From Symbiodinium natans (lineage: Eukaryota; Sar; Dinophyceae; Suessiales; Symbiodiniaceae), in contig CAJNDS010001202.1 of the NCBI GenBank assembly GCA_905221605.1, positions 280,854-344,853 on the forward strand: a stretch of 64,000 bases of DNA, in the 5' to 3' direction. Of this stretch, positions 21,896 through 32,461 are shown one piece after another; position 1 is the first letter of the stretch, and every line of letters starts with the position of its first letter. The translations under genes and the position numbers were made by a program. The notes under the pieces were generated by a model. It saw nothing but the letters and a program-made list of their open reading frames with translations. It had not been told where the DNA came from and made no database searches.

Positions 21896-23196
21896 TCAGC
21901 TGCCGCTCTGCGCGTTGTCGGCATCCAAGCTGGCCCGAAAATCACGATAAGCACCTTCCGTTAAAGTGCGCTTGCCGCTCCGCAATATGATATGATATAT
22001 ATATATATATGTATATATCTGTATATATACTATAAGATAAGATAGCAAATGATGTATTTTATTCGATGAATAATGCAACTGATAATGTAAGATACTTGAT
22101 AAATACAACATTTTGTTGCAGCCGATAGATATTTTTCTTGAAGCTGCTCCGCACCGTATACTGCATGTGACAAATGGCAACAACATCGGACGATTGTAAT
22201 ATCACAGTATATCGGGGTGACGTGCCTGGCATCTAGCAGCAGCCGAAACCCCATAATGGTGGCTCTTGAAATTGCCCATGTTTGCCCCTGCCCCGCGTCA
22301 CATCTTGAAACCCCTTTTTCCGGGCACCCTTCTGACAGAAAGCCCTTCAGTCGATACTGTCCTAGCCATGGTTACCCTCGACCCGATCCTGTGTACGGGG
22401 AAAAACTTCCTTTGAAATTTGGGCAGTGGCCCGCAACGCTAAGCTTAGAAGGCCTTTCTAGCGCCCGGAGGAGCAGCTGATTGTTTAGCCGAGGTGCTAT
22501 CCAGGACATCTGCCAGGGGCTGCGCCTCCCCTTGCTTTCCCGCAGCCTCGTGCGATTGCGAGTTGGGTTTAGAGCAGATTCTTGCTCTCGCTCGCTGGGT
22601 ATCCAACCCCTCCTTAGCATCCCTAAACCCTAAACCCTTAACCCTAAACCCTAAATCCTGAACCCTAAGCCATGGGGTTCATGCCGATGCAGGCAGCCTC
22701 CAGCCAGTTCGCTTCCACCCGGCCATCCCGCTGCGAGCGCCGCTGCTGCAGCTCCTGCGTGACAGCCGTCCAGCAACTAGCTAGTTTCAGGGTTTAGGGC
22801 TTAAAGTTTGGTGCTTAAATTACAGCATACAGTTGAGATGAACATTATAAGGTCATGAGGCTGGTAACGGTGTGGGTGATGATTTTTCGGAGGAGCCGAG
22901 TTTGGTGTTCCACATATTCCGGGTGGCCTAAACGCGGCTTCAACAGCGTCAATACGACGTTATGGAGTTGATGGCCTGAGGCGATGTGCCGGTAGCGCAC
23001 CGTATCACTCGAAAATCCGAGCTCGAAGGGCCCAAACAACGAAAGCACAAGTGCCGCTTGACAGTCAGATACAGACATCGATCCCCTAAAATTTAGAAGA
23101 GACGCGCCAAGAAGCTAGTGGCCTCCCTTTGCTCTAGGCGCGTGAACTGCAAGACGTTCCACGCCCAGGGCCCCTCAATCGTGGTCCGCCTCTGTT
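21896..23196 (-). CDS. Minus-strand exon series, unidentified
   Basis: Candidate exons in transcript order: 23091-23196 (acceptor GTAGAAACAG, reads EGPWAWNVLQFTRLEQREAT); 22842-23085 (reads FELGFSSDTVRYRHIASGHQ, stop TAA); 22665-about 22770 (reads RRSQRDGRVEANWLEAACIG, ending at a GC donor GCTTAGGG or a TAG); about 22450-22590 (reads SHEAAGKQGEAQPLADVLD); 21896-about 21985 (reads RTLTEGAYRDFRASLDADN, stop TGA). Two of these end in stops, so at least two genes are probably present. Phases between exons are not all established. Confidence 0.4.
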
Positions 23197-23505
23197 TCTA
23201 CTTATACAAGGTTTACACTAGGGCTTAGGATTAACGGCTTCGGTTTTACGGCTTGGAATGCGCTCAAATCCACCCCGCGCAAGTCCCCGGCGAGGGGTGG
23301 TCGGGCCAATAAGGTAAGTGCTGGAGGGTGTACAAGGGGCCACAACTTCGAGAATGGATCTGGCAGAAAGTCGCATGCATTCGCAACGGAAAAGCCCTGT
23401 AGCTCAACCCTTCACCCTTATTAACCCTTATGAAACACTTATTAACCCAATTCTTATGCACCCTTATGAACCCTTGGTAACCCTTATGAACCCTAAACCC
23501 GAAAC

Positions 23506-23570
23506 CCCCGGATCATCCACCGGTCCGTCAGGAAGCTCTCGACCAAGTCACCCAGCCTGGAGAACGCAGC
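23506..23570 (-). CDS. Short exon framed by telomere-type repeats
   Basis: Reads FSRLGDLVESFLTDRWMIR; donor GTTTCGGGTTTAGGG on one side, CCCTAAAC (minus-strand reading of 23597-23625) on the other. Confidence 0.45.
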
Positions 23571-23625
23571 TCAAGTACGAAGCTCGTGGTTTGAGTTAGG
23601 GTTTAGGGTTCAGGGTTTAGGGTTT

Positions 23626-24271
23626 AGGGGTATAAGGAATTGTTTACGTAGGGCTAAGACAACCCACTAGCAGAAGAGACGAATTTGGGTTTAGGGATGC
23701 TGTAGGGATTATGTAGGGGGTTTGGGCTTTCTGCAAGCACTCTCCATGGCGTCGACTCACAGACTCTCACACTTGCACGTGGCAGGCAGGAGCTTCAATT
23801 TGTGAATCTTTGGGTGTTGAGGGATGAAGGAATCTTCTCTCATACGTTTAAAATAATAGAAGGAACCCAACAATCCATCGTAAGGAGGCCCTGACCCAGA
23901 ACAGGCTTTTTGCCCCCCGTGTAACTGAGTGACTGAGGGGAATTCTGAGAACCCACAAAGGCCCCTGAGCCTTCACCTTGCAAGTGCCCAAGCAGACCTC
24001 TAAACAAAACGCCCGCCCTAAATCCTAAACCCTAGACCTCAAACCTCAAATCCTAAACCCCAAACCCGAAATCCTAAACCCCAACCCCCCCCCCCCCCCC
24101 CGTCTTCAAACCTTCCCAGGCCTCTGCTCGCCTTCGACTCCGGCTTCCTTTCTGGAAGGCTGCTGCGCTCTTAGGGGGGCCAGCTCTTTCGCAAATCTTT
24201 ATGCGCAGAGATTGGGTTGTTGGGAGTTGCAGATGGTTGAAGATGGAAAGTGCTGTGTGGGACTAGGGGGG
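23626..24271. other. Mostly non-coding
   Basis: Contains a CCCTAAA/CCCCAAA array (24015-24085) ending in a C-run. One plus-strand frame after acceptor CTTCCCAG (24120-24270) could be an exon, but two frames are equally open. Confidence 0.4.
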
Positions 24272-24277
24272 TCACCT

Positions 24278-24790
24278 GCGACACCCGAAGGGACGACTAG
24301 GACTAGGGCTCCGCAGTGCCCATCCGCAAGTCAGGGTTATGGCCTGCTCCACCACGGCCATGGAGAGACATGGCGATGTTAGGGGCTTCGCAATGGTTGC
24401 GCTGAGCCTTAGTCTAAGAGTGCAGGGGGGTGCTGTAGGGGGTTCGGCCAACATCCCTCTCCAGCGTGACACAGACTACATACATCTACAATCCGAACCG
24501 TCCTGCCGCAGGCAAAGCAAACATGAAGCCAATCTTGGTCAGACTCAGCATTTACCGCGGTTCAGTTCGCAAAACCAAACCCCCGCCTGTTGAAATGTTC
24601 TTCTACCTACCTGGCAGAAATCTGAAATACCTGAGTGACCTCAAGCCCTTTAAGGGGCTTCGCCAACCTTAGGGCCAACCAACACCTCCCCCCGAGTGCC
24701 ACACAAAAAGTATACATCATACCAGTGAAACCTATGAGGTCTCGATGCCGAGGGGGTGAATCATCCAGAGTCATCCCAAACAACTCATAT
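24278..24790 (-). CDS. Two candidate exons, unidentified
   Basis: Exon 24611-about 24790 ends at donor GTAGGT and reads DSPPRHRDLIGFTGMMYTF then LAKPLKGLEVTQVFQ. Exon 24278-about 24480 ends at donor GTGACC and contains MAVVEQAITLTCGWALRSP, a hydrophobic stretch. Phase between them is not proven. Confidence 0.35.
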
Positions 24791-24959
24791 TCAAACAAGA
24801 CATGTGTGTTGTTATAAAGAATGGATCTATCTGTATATACATGTACCCACGCGTGATGTGTAAACATGTAAGCATAAATATAACTGCACATATCATATAA
24901 AGACAAATACACATATACATATAAGGCAAAGACACCAATAGATACTCAAACGCATATGC

Positions 24960-25219
24960 AAATATGCATATACGTATGTGCAAATCTGTCTCTCTCTCTC
25001 TCTCGCTCGCTCTTGCTTGCTTGCTTGCTTGCAGCGCGCCTGACCCCCAAAGGGAGCCGCCCAAGGGGCACGCTTCTTCGGGTTTGTCGGTGTGAGACAG
25101 GGTGCTTGGTGGAGTTCGGTAGATTCAAGACAGTTTTGTGATATGTAGGGCCAGTACACGATACGATACGATACGACTCCCTGACGAGCACATTGTGCTC
25201 GCTCGCTCTCTCTCTCTCT

Positions 25220-25261
<42 letters not shown>

Positions 25262-25503
25262 GTGCGTATGACCCCCAGGAAGGGGCCGCCCCGAGGGGCA
25301 CGCTCTACAGAGTCAGTCGGAGCGTCTCTCTCTCTCTCTCTCTCATATTTCTTTTCCGTGCAGATTCACATCTGGGTCCAAGTGGCATACTGAAGGGGCT
25401 CCAGAGACTCGACCGCACCGATGTGCCGGGCACGGACGGTGACGTGGCATCGGAGGCCTTCCAGAAGTTCTGCCCAACGGGTCTTGGCACCCTTGTATTT
25501 TGA
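24960..25503 (+). CDS. Duplicated exon pair plus terminal exon with simple-repeat splice tracts
   Basis: Exon about 25035-25081, after (TC)n(TTGC)n and TTGCAG, reads PDPQREPPKGHASS. About 230 bp on, a diverged duplicate (25262-25306) after another (TC)n(TTGC)n tract reads YDPQEGAAPRGTLY. Terminal exon 25364-25503 follows (TC)n and TTCTTTTCCGTGCAG, reads LQRLDRTDVPGTDGDVASEA and ends GLGTLVF-stop (TGA). The TC tracts sit where polypyrimidine tracts belong. Product unknown. Confidence 0.45.
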
Positions 25504-25528
25504 TGTTGCCTATACACCTATATACCTG

Positions 25529-25570
25529 TATGTATGTATGTATGTATGTATGTATGTATGTATGTATGCA
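25529..25570. repeat. (GTAT)n microsatellite
   Basis: About ten GTAT units, followed by two ATTCATGTGTGTATGC repeats. The region to 25740 is AT-rich and shows no exon. Confidence 0.9.
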
Positions 25571-26080
25571 TTCATGTGTGTATGCATTCATGTGTGTATG
25601 TGCGCGCATACAATATGTCATGATATATCACGATATCAATTCATGTATACTGATACAAAACATGATTAAACAAACTAAAAATACACATCTGTATATAATA
25701 ATATCGGATATACAAGTTCTACATATATGCGTATGACATAATACAACGCAAGGGTTTAGGCTTTGGTTCTCTCCCCTCACTAGTCTAGGGCTTAAAGGTG
25801 TACAGGCTTGATAGGACTTGGCCCCGTTTTCTCTTGCCGCAAGCTTCTGGGGCTTGAAAAGGTTTCGACATGTTTCGACTCTCCCCACCAGACCATGCGC
25901 AGGCCAGGCTCGAAAGGGTTCAGGATGGTTTAGGGTTGATCGTCTTTGGGGCATTACCCGCAACACTACAGCGATTAATCGAGGTCAATGTACGAGGAAC
26001 TAGGCATTCGGGAGTCTGAGTTAAAGACCATCCGTGAGGTCAGCACACCAGGCAGCCTGTAGTACTGACAGCTTCCCCAG

Positions 26081-28220
26081 ATCAGCAACCAAAACGCAAC
26101 GAACAACGGGGACAACGCAAGACATGAGCGCCTCTCAACGTCACGCAAGCCCGCTGGGTTGTCGGGTTGAAACTATTCGGGCTGATTATGGGGTTCCTGA
26201 CAGGGCGGAGATCATGGGGCTTAGGGAGTAGTGGGGAGTATTCGGGAACCTTGGGTTACATAGCCCCCCCCCCCCCCCCCCCCTGGTAGGGTAGGGTAGG
26301 CAAAAACACTGCAAGTAAAGCTGTGTTATGGCGAACCCGAAGACAGCAAGGCTTCCTGGACGCCCCTAAACCCTAAACCCTGAACCCTAAACCCTGAACC
26401 CTAAACCCTAAACCCTGAACCCTAAACCCTAAACCCTAGACCCTAAACCATAAACCCTTGGTTGGCATCTGGCGGGCCTCGTCATCCTCGCAGGCTAAAG
26501 GCGTTGGGCCTGCGTCCCGCTGGGTTTTATGCTTCGGAACTCGGGGAGGACCAACCCAGGGTTTAGGGTTTAGGGTTTAGGGTTTAGGCGCCTTAAAAGC
26601 TGCAAAAAAAAAGCCCACACTCCAAAACCACAACCTTCACGGAAGAGTTGGTGTGCAAGGCTGGCGCAGGAAATCAGGTGCCGCAGCACGTTTCCAAGCC
26701 CAAGGGCTGTTGGAACCACAGCAAGGTACACCCTGAAACTTGCTGCTGAGTCTCGAAGCCATCAGGACTATGTTAGTTGCTTCAAAACCTCCACCCTCGA
26801 GCTGCCTCGGCCGCCTCCGAAGACCATCGCGGGGGCCCGCGTCATGTGGCGATTTTGGGTTTTCGGTGGGGGGTGGGGGGTATATAGGACTTCGTGACGT
26901 GTGGGACTTTGTTCTTGAAGATGCTTGCACGCCACCATCGTCTCCTTCTTGCCCCTGCATCCTTAGAGTGAGGTAAGCTCCCCAAAAACCTTGACATACC
27001 TCCATTGTGAAATCAAGTTGGCTCCTATGTTTGTTCGGAGAAAGGCTTGATTTGGGGAGGGTTGTCGTATCATGATAGCTTCGTTTTTCGGGGTGCTTGG
27101 ACCAAGAGCCCCAAAACGGTCTTGGGTTCACAGAGGGCCTATTCACCGAGAATTATTGTGGCAGCTCATGCGATGCCGACAATATCAGGATTCTGAGGAG
27201 GGGCTACTTGTTGGTTTAACAAAAATAGGCTCCGGTACTAGGGTGACGCTTTCGGACGGTAGCCTGTGTGCCGTATTCGAGCTTGAGGAAGACATACCTT
27301 GTGCAACCAGGCTTCTTTGCAAGGGTGAATAACACCCTGTAGCTCGCTGAATCGAGACCCTAAAGGTTACGTACAGACGTACAGTTTACGACGCTCGCGC
27401 ATAGGCAGGCAAGGCCATGGGGTGAACATCCGAAGTCCTCACTGCCACAATCTCCGAAGAACATCAATCGCCCGACGTGCGCGTTTCGGCAGGTTCGGCT
27501 CTGGGTAATGGAAGGAATCAAAGAGACCCGAAAGTACTGTAGGGCTGTAAGGAGTGCCATCAGAGCACAGTACTCGCGGTCATGTTACGTAAGCCGGTGG
27601 AAGCACAGTCGCGTGTATGTCGCATGGACTTGCTTTGATGTCAACTCACGAACCTTCAGCAGCTTCGAGGAACATCGCTGGAGGCCCCAAGGCTTTTGGC
27701 AAAATCGGGGGGTTTCGTGGACCCCATGTCCAGGGTCTCAGTGCGAGGGAAAGGCAGACCTCCAGTCCAACCTGAAGGGCCCTCCATCCTCTTCAGGTAG
27801 CATGCGGCGCGAACTCTTTTCGACCGCGCAAGCCGCGATCTTGAGCGCGCTCCTCAACTCGGACTTTCTCGAAGCCACCGAGACCAAGCCTTGCATGAGC
27901 GCACGCAAGTATACACCGCGTCTACATTGTACGCTGGGCCCCCGTCTGCTACCACGAGCGGAAAATGAGTGCCTCTCGATCTCAGATCGTGGAGTACGTA
28001 TGCCAGCCCCTTGGTTATTGCAATTCATGTAGCTGCTCTGAGCAATCCAGAACTTCTCGATGAAGCATCGGACGATCTGGGATTTAGGCGATGGGGGGGG
28101 GGGGGGGGGGGGGAAGGGGGGTGCTCCTGGGTTCCTCCCAGGGTTTTGGCACTCTTGGAGTGCCAAGGGACCCAAGGAAGCCACGGCCCCCCCCCCCCCT
28201 TTCGTTTACAGTCGCTCTGA
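26081..28220 (+). CDS. Unidentified multi-exon gene
   Basis: Exons 26081-26165 (acceptor CTTCCCCAG, reads NQNATNNGDNARHERLSTSR), 26494-26560 (reads VGPASRWVLCFGTRGGP; donor GTTTAGGG), about 26740-26974 (donor GTAAGC, reads YIGLRDVWDFVLEDACTPP), 27134-27324 (reads LMRCRQYQDSEEGLLVGLTK then VTLSDGSLCAVFELEEDIP), 27736-about 27988 (reads FSTAQAAILSALLNSDFLEA) and about 28032-28090 (reads NPELLDEASDDLGFRR). The junctions 26974/27134 (phase 2), 27324/27736 (phase 1) and 27988/28032 (phase 1, 44-nt intron) agree. The segment SGTRVTLSDGSLCAVFELEE suggests a small beta-barrel. The 3' end is blurred by a G-run at 28094-28112. Exon 26494-26560 could instead be minus-strand. Confidence 0.5.
26266..26460. 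repeat. C-run and CCCTAAA array
   Basis: A C-run at 26265-26283, then CCCTAAA/CCCTGAA units at 26365-26458. TTTAGGG units resume at 26561-26588 on the far side of exon 26494-26560. Confidence 0.9.
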
Positions 28221-28268
28221 AAAAGAGACATAAGACTCCAAGCAAAAATCTAGTCTTGAGCAGGCTGC

Positions 28269-29944
28269 TCATCCCATGGACCTAGCTCCCCAAGAACTGG
28301 AGCGCTTGATCCGAAGGCGGTTGCATCGAGCCTCCTCTGCCGCATCGATGCTCTGCCCAAAGCCGAGGCGACGGCAGAAAGACACTGTGAACAGCAGCAG
28401 GGTCACCTTGGGACCAAACGAACCCAACAATTGGGGTCATATATACTATACTACTAGAATAACTACTCTAAAGGTATATGAGCATATATGAGCCATAAAC
28501 CCTGTTAGGGTTCATTTCGTCCCCAAGGCACCAAGACCACCAGTGCAGATGCATAGAAGGGCGCACAGGGATCGGCCTCATAGAGCTGCGTGGCCACGAG
28601 GCCGGCCAGAAACGCGCCAAACGCGTCTCCGTTGCGCGCGGCGGTCTGCAGCGCGATGAAGGTCTCGGAGGAGCCCAGGGAGTAGAAGACGTTCAGGTCC
28701 GTGTTTGCCTTCATGGAATAGGTGTAAACTGTTCCCATGAGCACCTGCGCCGCGACGGAGATGGGGAGAAGCGAGCTGGTAATGGCCAGATTCAAGAAAA
28801 CCCAGATCACCATCCAGCAGCTCACGTTGTAGGGCTGGCCTGTTGAGGCATACCAAAGCCAACGTATGCCCCGTGCCTCCATCAGGTCAACCTTCTTACG
28901 TGTCAAATGAAGCGAGATGACCAGCGCAGCAAAGATGTCGCCACTCGTCTGCGCAATGCCTGCCCAGGTCGCCTCGTTCCAACCGTGATGCTCCTTGAAG
29001 AAGATGGCATAGGTCATGAATACCGTGTGGTAGGAGAAATGATTTGTAAACCCGTTCAGGCAAATCATGATGGCCGGCATGATCGTGTTGGCCGGGATTT
29101 TGTTGCTCCTTGTGCTCGGCGAGGTCTGGGAGGAAGCCGGCTTCTCCAGCTGGACCTCCGCTTTTTCTGGCGCCTCTTCTGCGCGGTTGGTGGGCATTCC
29201 CATTTCTGATGCTACGGGCCAGTTCAGCACATCCAGATCCACGTGCAGATCCACAACTGCCATGCCTTGAGCCCGGGTGGCGTCGTCGCTTGGGGCGGAG
29301 TCCGCACACCGCTGCGTCTCGGCTGCCGGACCCTTTGCTCGCAGCCTGCTCCACGAGTTCCTCACTGGCGGCATGGTCAAGATGAGGAGCAAGAACAGTG
29401 AGGACGCAATGCTATCGAACCAGGACATGCCGGTCCAGCCCCAAAGATCGTAGATGATCCCACCGTAGGTGGCCGAGCCTGCGTAGCCTACGGTCCAGCT
29501 GGCAAGCAATGCGGCCGCCGCCTGCCGCGCCAGGATCTCTGAGCCAGCGAAGACCTCAAAGCAAATGACCTCAACTGTCACAACCGTGTCAAAGAACTGG
29601 ATGGCAAGCAACTGCCCAAGCACGGCCCAGAGCTTGTCAGGGAAGATGGTGACGAGGATCGCCAAAATGACATGCGTGGCTGCCATGGGCACGGCTGTCC
29701 AAAGTCCAAGACGCAACTGCAACTGTTGGAAGAAGATTTTTCCAAGGGCTCCAAAACCGAGGCAAACCCCCGCAATCCCGAGGTCCCACCCCATCTCCCG
29801 GAAGTAGAGCGAGTAACTCGAATAGACAAAGGAATTCAACCCTCCACTCATGGCTGGGAGCAGAATGCACACGGAGACGTATCGCCAGGAGCAGGGGAGC
29901 TTCTCCCCGCGCTCCGCGGGTAACGGAGCCGCTGTCTCCGCCAT
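28269..29944 (-). CDS. MFS-like 12-helix transporter, copy A
   Basis: Exon 1 is 28532-29944 and exon 2 is 28269-28406, joined in frame by a 125-nt GT-AG intron, giving 516 residues (522 in the paralogues). Six hydrophobic segments lie in about residues 20-195, then a Ser/Glu-rich central loop of some 90 residues, then six more, the usual MFS 6+6 layout. The start MAETAAP is shared with copies B and C. Read through the intron, the frame would stop after WGRNEP; spliced, it regains the tail FCRRLGFG and DAAEEARCNRL seen in B and C. Substrate unknown. It is the more diverged of the three copies and the only one with an intron. Confidence 0.85.
28407..28531 (-). mobile_element. Introner-like element interrupting MFS copy A
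   Basis: On the gene strand: GTG, then CCTTGGGGACGAAATGAACC at the 5' end and GGGTTCGTTTGGTCCCAAG at the 3' end (inverted matches over about 20 nt, with further pairing at CATATAT), then GTG again. GTG is a 3-bp target duplication: one copy supplies the GT donor and the element supplies the AG acceptor. Copies B and C have plain coding sequence at this point. Confidence 0.8.
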
Positions 29945-29985
29945 GCTTGCTTGAAGCTTCTGGGAAGGGGGGGGAGGTTGAGCTT

Positions 29986-30003
29986 CTGGAGCACTGTGGC
30001 TAT
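29986..30003 (-). promoter_or_regulatory. Possible spliced-leader relic, MFS copy A
   Basis: About 40 nt upstream of the ATG the gene strand reads ATAGCCACAGTGCTCCAG. This keeps TAGCCA and GCTCnAG of the leader TAGCCATTTTGGCTCAAG. Homologous positions in copies B and C carry the same relic. Confidence 0.45.
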
Positions 30004-30317
30004 CCCCTGGCCAGCCAACAGGGTGGAATGACAGCTATGACGCCATTTTTGCGAAACGACACAAGGAGAATGCTCAGCGCGTCGGATTGCAAATGGGGCC
30101 TCGAAGGGCAAATTCACGCACAGCACCGAGAGAATCCCCCCAAAACTACCCCAAACCTAAACAATACCCAACGAAAACCTGGCTTTTCCGGTGCATGAGG
30201 TGTCCGAAAGACATGCGGCACAGAAGTAGACTTCTTCTCGGGATGGCTGTGGCACTATGGGCTCGGACTCCTTTACTTTGGGGCTCTTCGGCTTGTGAGA
30301 GGTTCCCGACCGTATAC

Positions 30318-30413
30318 AACCCAAACCTAAACCCTAAACCCTAAACCCTAAACCCTGAACCCTAAACCCTATAAACCCTATAAACCCTATAAACCCTAAA
30401 CCCTACACCCTAC
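30318..30413. repeat. CCCTAAA array
   Basis: CCCTAAA units with CCCTATAAA variants. They would form the 5' end of the intron after exon 30414-30458. Confidence 0.9.
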
Positions 30414-30458
30414 GTCAGGTCGTGAAAAAACCGTCCTTGCCCTGTAAGGTCACTCCAG
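30414..30458 (-). CDS. Candidate 45-nt exon
   Basis: Acceptor GGGTTATGCAG, donor GTAGGGTGTAGGG. Reads WSDLTGQGRFFHDL in the stop-free frame. Short; could be chance. Confidence 0.3.
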
Positions 30459-30761
30459 CTGCATAACCCTGAACTTTTAAATTTAAGTAAGTCGCTCAAC
30501 TCATCAACTACTGTCAGATCGTCATAGGCCAATTCGCCAAGCCTAAACCCTAAAGCCTATAGGCTTAGGGTTTATAAACCCTAAACCCTGAACCTTAAAA
30601 ACCCTAAGCCCTAAACCCAAATTCCTAACCCTGAACCCAAATCCCTAAACCTTAAACCCTGCATGATGACAATCGTGTAGTATAGCCATTCCCCCTCCAC
30701 CACCACCTCCCTCCACCCCTCCCCTCGCCCTCCTCCCCCCCCCCCGCCTAGCCTCGCTCAG

Positions 30762-31120
30762 GGGGGCCTGCCACCTTCTGGCCACTCCAAGGACACTGGG
30801 GAGGGCTGGACAGTGTAAGTCCCAATGGCCCTGATCCCACACCAGAACCCAGCTTAACCCTTGACCCTAAGCCCTAAACCCTTAACCCTTGACCTGTAAA
30901 CCCTAAGCCCTAAACCCTCAACCCTTGACCTTTCAACCCTAATCCCTTAACCCTTGACCTTTAAGCCCCAATCCCTTAACCCTTGACCTTTAAACTCTAA
31001 ACCCTAAACCCAAAACCCTAACCCCAATGCCCTCCCTCCCAACCTCTATTGCGCAGCTGCGATTGCACAAGATCAAGAGATTCAGGGCCAAATAAAAAAT
31101 ATCATGACTTTGCCCATTAA
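30762..31120 (+). CDS. Two 3'-terminal exons, unidentified
   Basis: Exon 30762-30814 follows a 90-nt pyrimidine tract and CCTCGCTCAG, reads GGLPPSGHSKDTGEGWT and ends at GTAAGT. Exon 31057-31120 (acceptor CTCTATTGCGCAG) continues in phase with CDCTRSRDSGPNKKYHDFAH-stop (TAA). The 242-nt intron between them is almost wholly CCCTAAA/CCCTTGACC-type repeat. Confidence 0.45.
30815..31030 (+). repeat. Telomere-variant repeat filling an intron
   Basis: Units of CCCTAAACCCTTAACCCTTGACC and variants form a higher-order pattern (CTTGACCTTTAAACCC) that is not seen elsewhere in the window. Confidence 0.8.
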
Positions 31121-31188
31121 TGGAACTAAGCTACAGCTAATCCTAGTTTCAAGGGGTCTCTCTATAATTTAATGCCACTCCGAGCCAT

Positions 31189-32025
31189 GGTCAAGCGCAA
31201 AGGGAAGAATTCGGAGTACTGGCGCGACTATGAAACATATGGAGTTTCTTGGTGATGAGCCTTTTCATCTTTGTTTTGGGAACTTTTGTTTGCTATGATT
31301 GTCAGTCACTACAACTGAAATTTTCCCGCCAGCTACTAAGGAAGAAGAGGCCGATCTGGAACCCCTTTGCAGAGTGGGTGTCTGGCAGGGCCCTTAAACA
31401 GGAAGAACTCTGCTTTCCTGTTCCTTTCAAGCACAACATTTCCCAAGCAATGTTGTGGCACCAGGTCTTCCTCCGAGACAGATCCTGAGGGCCACGTTTG
31501 CAAGAGGTCACTCGAGGAGTATTGCCCTTGGCTATCCCTGAAGGCCAGTCAGATAAGCTATCTGATTGATATCTTGACAAGTTTGTAACTGCCAATCCTG
31601 TCAGGGCAGTCAGGGCACTCCACTTACTGTGATTTCCTTGTTCTCTGGCGTGGCTGGCCTAGAACTTGCCGTTGGGTCGTGGAGGTCTTAGCTGCCCAAG
31701 CACAAAGCACATAAGATTGTCAGTTGTGACCGCCCACCCAAGAACGAACCCAACAACCGGGGTAACGTTTTGTGCAGGTCAATCCTGCGGGCAAGGATGG
31801 CCGATCGCGTCTTGGACAATCGGCCAATCTTGAACGACGTCCAGACCTGCATTGCTGACATGGCCAATCTGGACATGCCGCCGGCCAGGCCTCCAGGACC
31901 CTCGCACTGGCCTTCTGCGAGAGGTCTTCAGCGTCTTCGATGCTGTCGGGGCGTTTGGACCTCAGAGACTGACATGGACAATCATGTTGCTTGCATTTAA
32001 CATGTAATTCCGACATTTTATCCAA
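31189..32025 (+). CDS. Decayed or uncertain intron-poor ORF cluster
   Basis: An ATG at 31189 opens a frame reading MVKRKGKNSEYWRDYETYG, soon stopped. Frames at 31249-31488 (reads LLRKKRPIWNPFAEWVSGRA) and 31367-31588 follow, and 31770-32000 is open (reads ADRVLDNRPILNDVQTCIAD). Shifts between frames suggest a pseudogene or unplaced introns. The minus strand is also open here (31720-32025). Function unknown. Confidence 0.3.
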
Positions 32026-32109
32026 CAGCTTCAGCTACAAGGAAGTTCATCCTGCTGGAGAACCTGAGTGGCCAGCCAGCGGCATGAGGAAAATGCAGAC
32101 CTTATTGGG

Positions 32110-32328
32110 TCAGTTGCAGGTGCATCTCAGCCCCACGCTCTGTGAACAAAATCCCACAGGAGACCGGCGCACCTTCCAATCTTGAATAGGGCAATGATGT
32201 GTTTTTTCCTGCATCAAATGCTTGCGATGTTGAAGGTCTCCTCTGTACAGCCGGTGACCTGTTGCCAACCGCTGGGGATCAACATCAATGCCATGCCCTC
32301 GGATGTACAGATCAGTTGGAATCCTCAT
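32110..32328 (-). CDS. Possible coding fragment
   Basis: An open frame reads DVDPQRLATGHRLYRGDLQH and then KTHHCPIQDWKVRRSPVGF. No start context, no splice sites identified; could be part of a decayed retroelement or of the gene upstream. Confidence 0.3.
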   Translation of the reverse strand: MRIPTDLYIRGHGIDVDPQRLATGHRLYRGDLQHRKHLMQEKTHHCPIQDWKVRRSPVGFCSQSVGLRCTCN

Positions 32329-32461
32329 CCCACAATGACCTCACTGGACATCCTGTACACATGGGGCGTTGACCAAACACCACCAAAAGAAGCAGCAAGC
32401 TTTACAGCAATGAGGTATCAAAGACATTCTATATGACCATTCAAAAGTAGCTGCAGCCACG

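Noticed and set aside
31737-31765. Match to the MFS-intron element end (ACGAACCCAACAACCGGGGT)
   Set aside because: Only one end is present, the segment lies in a long open frame, and no partner arm or target duplication was found.
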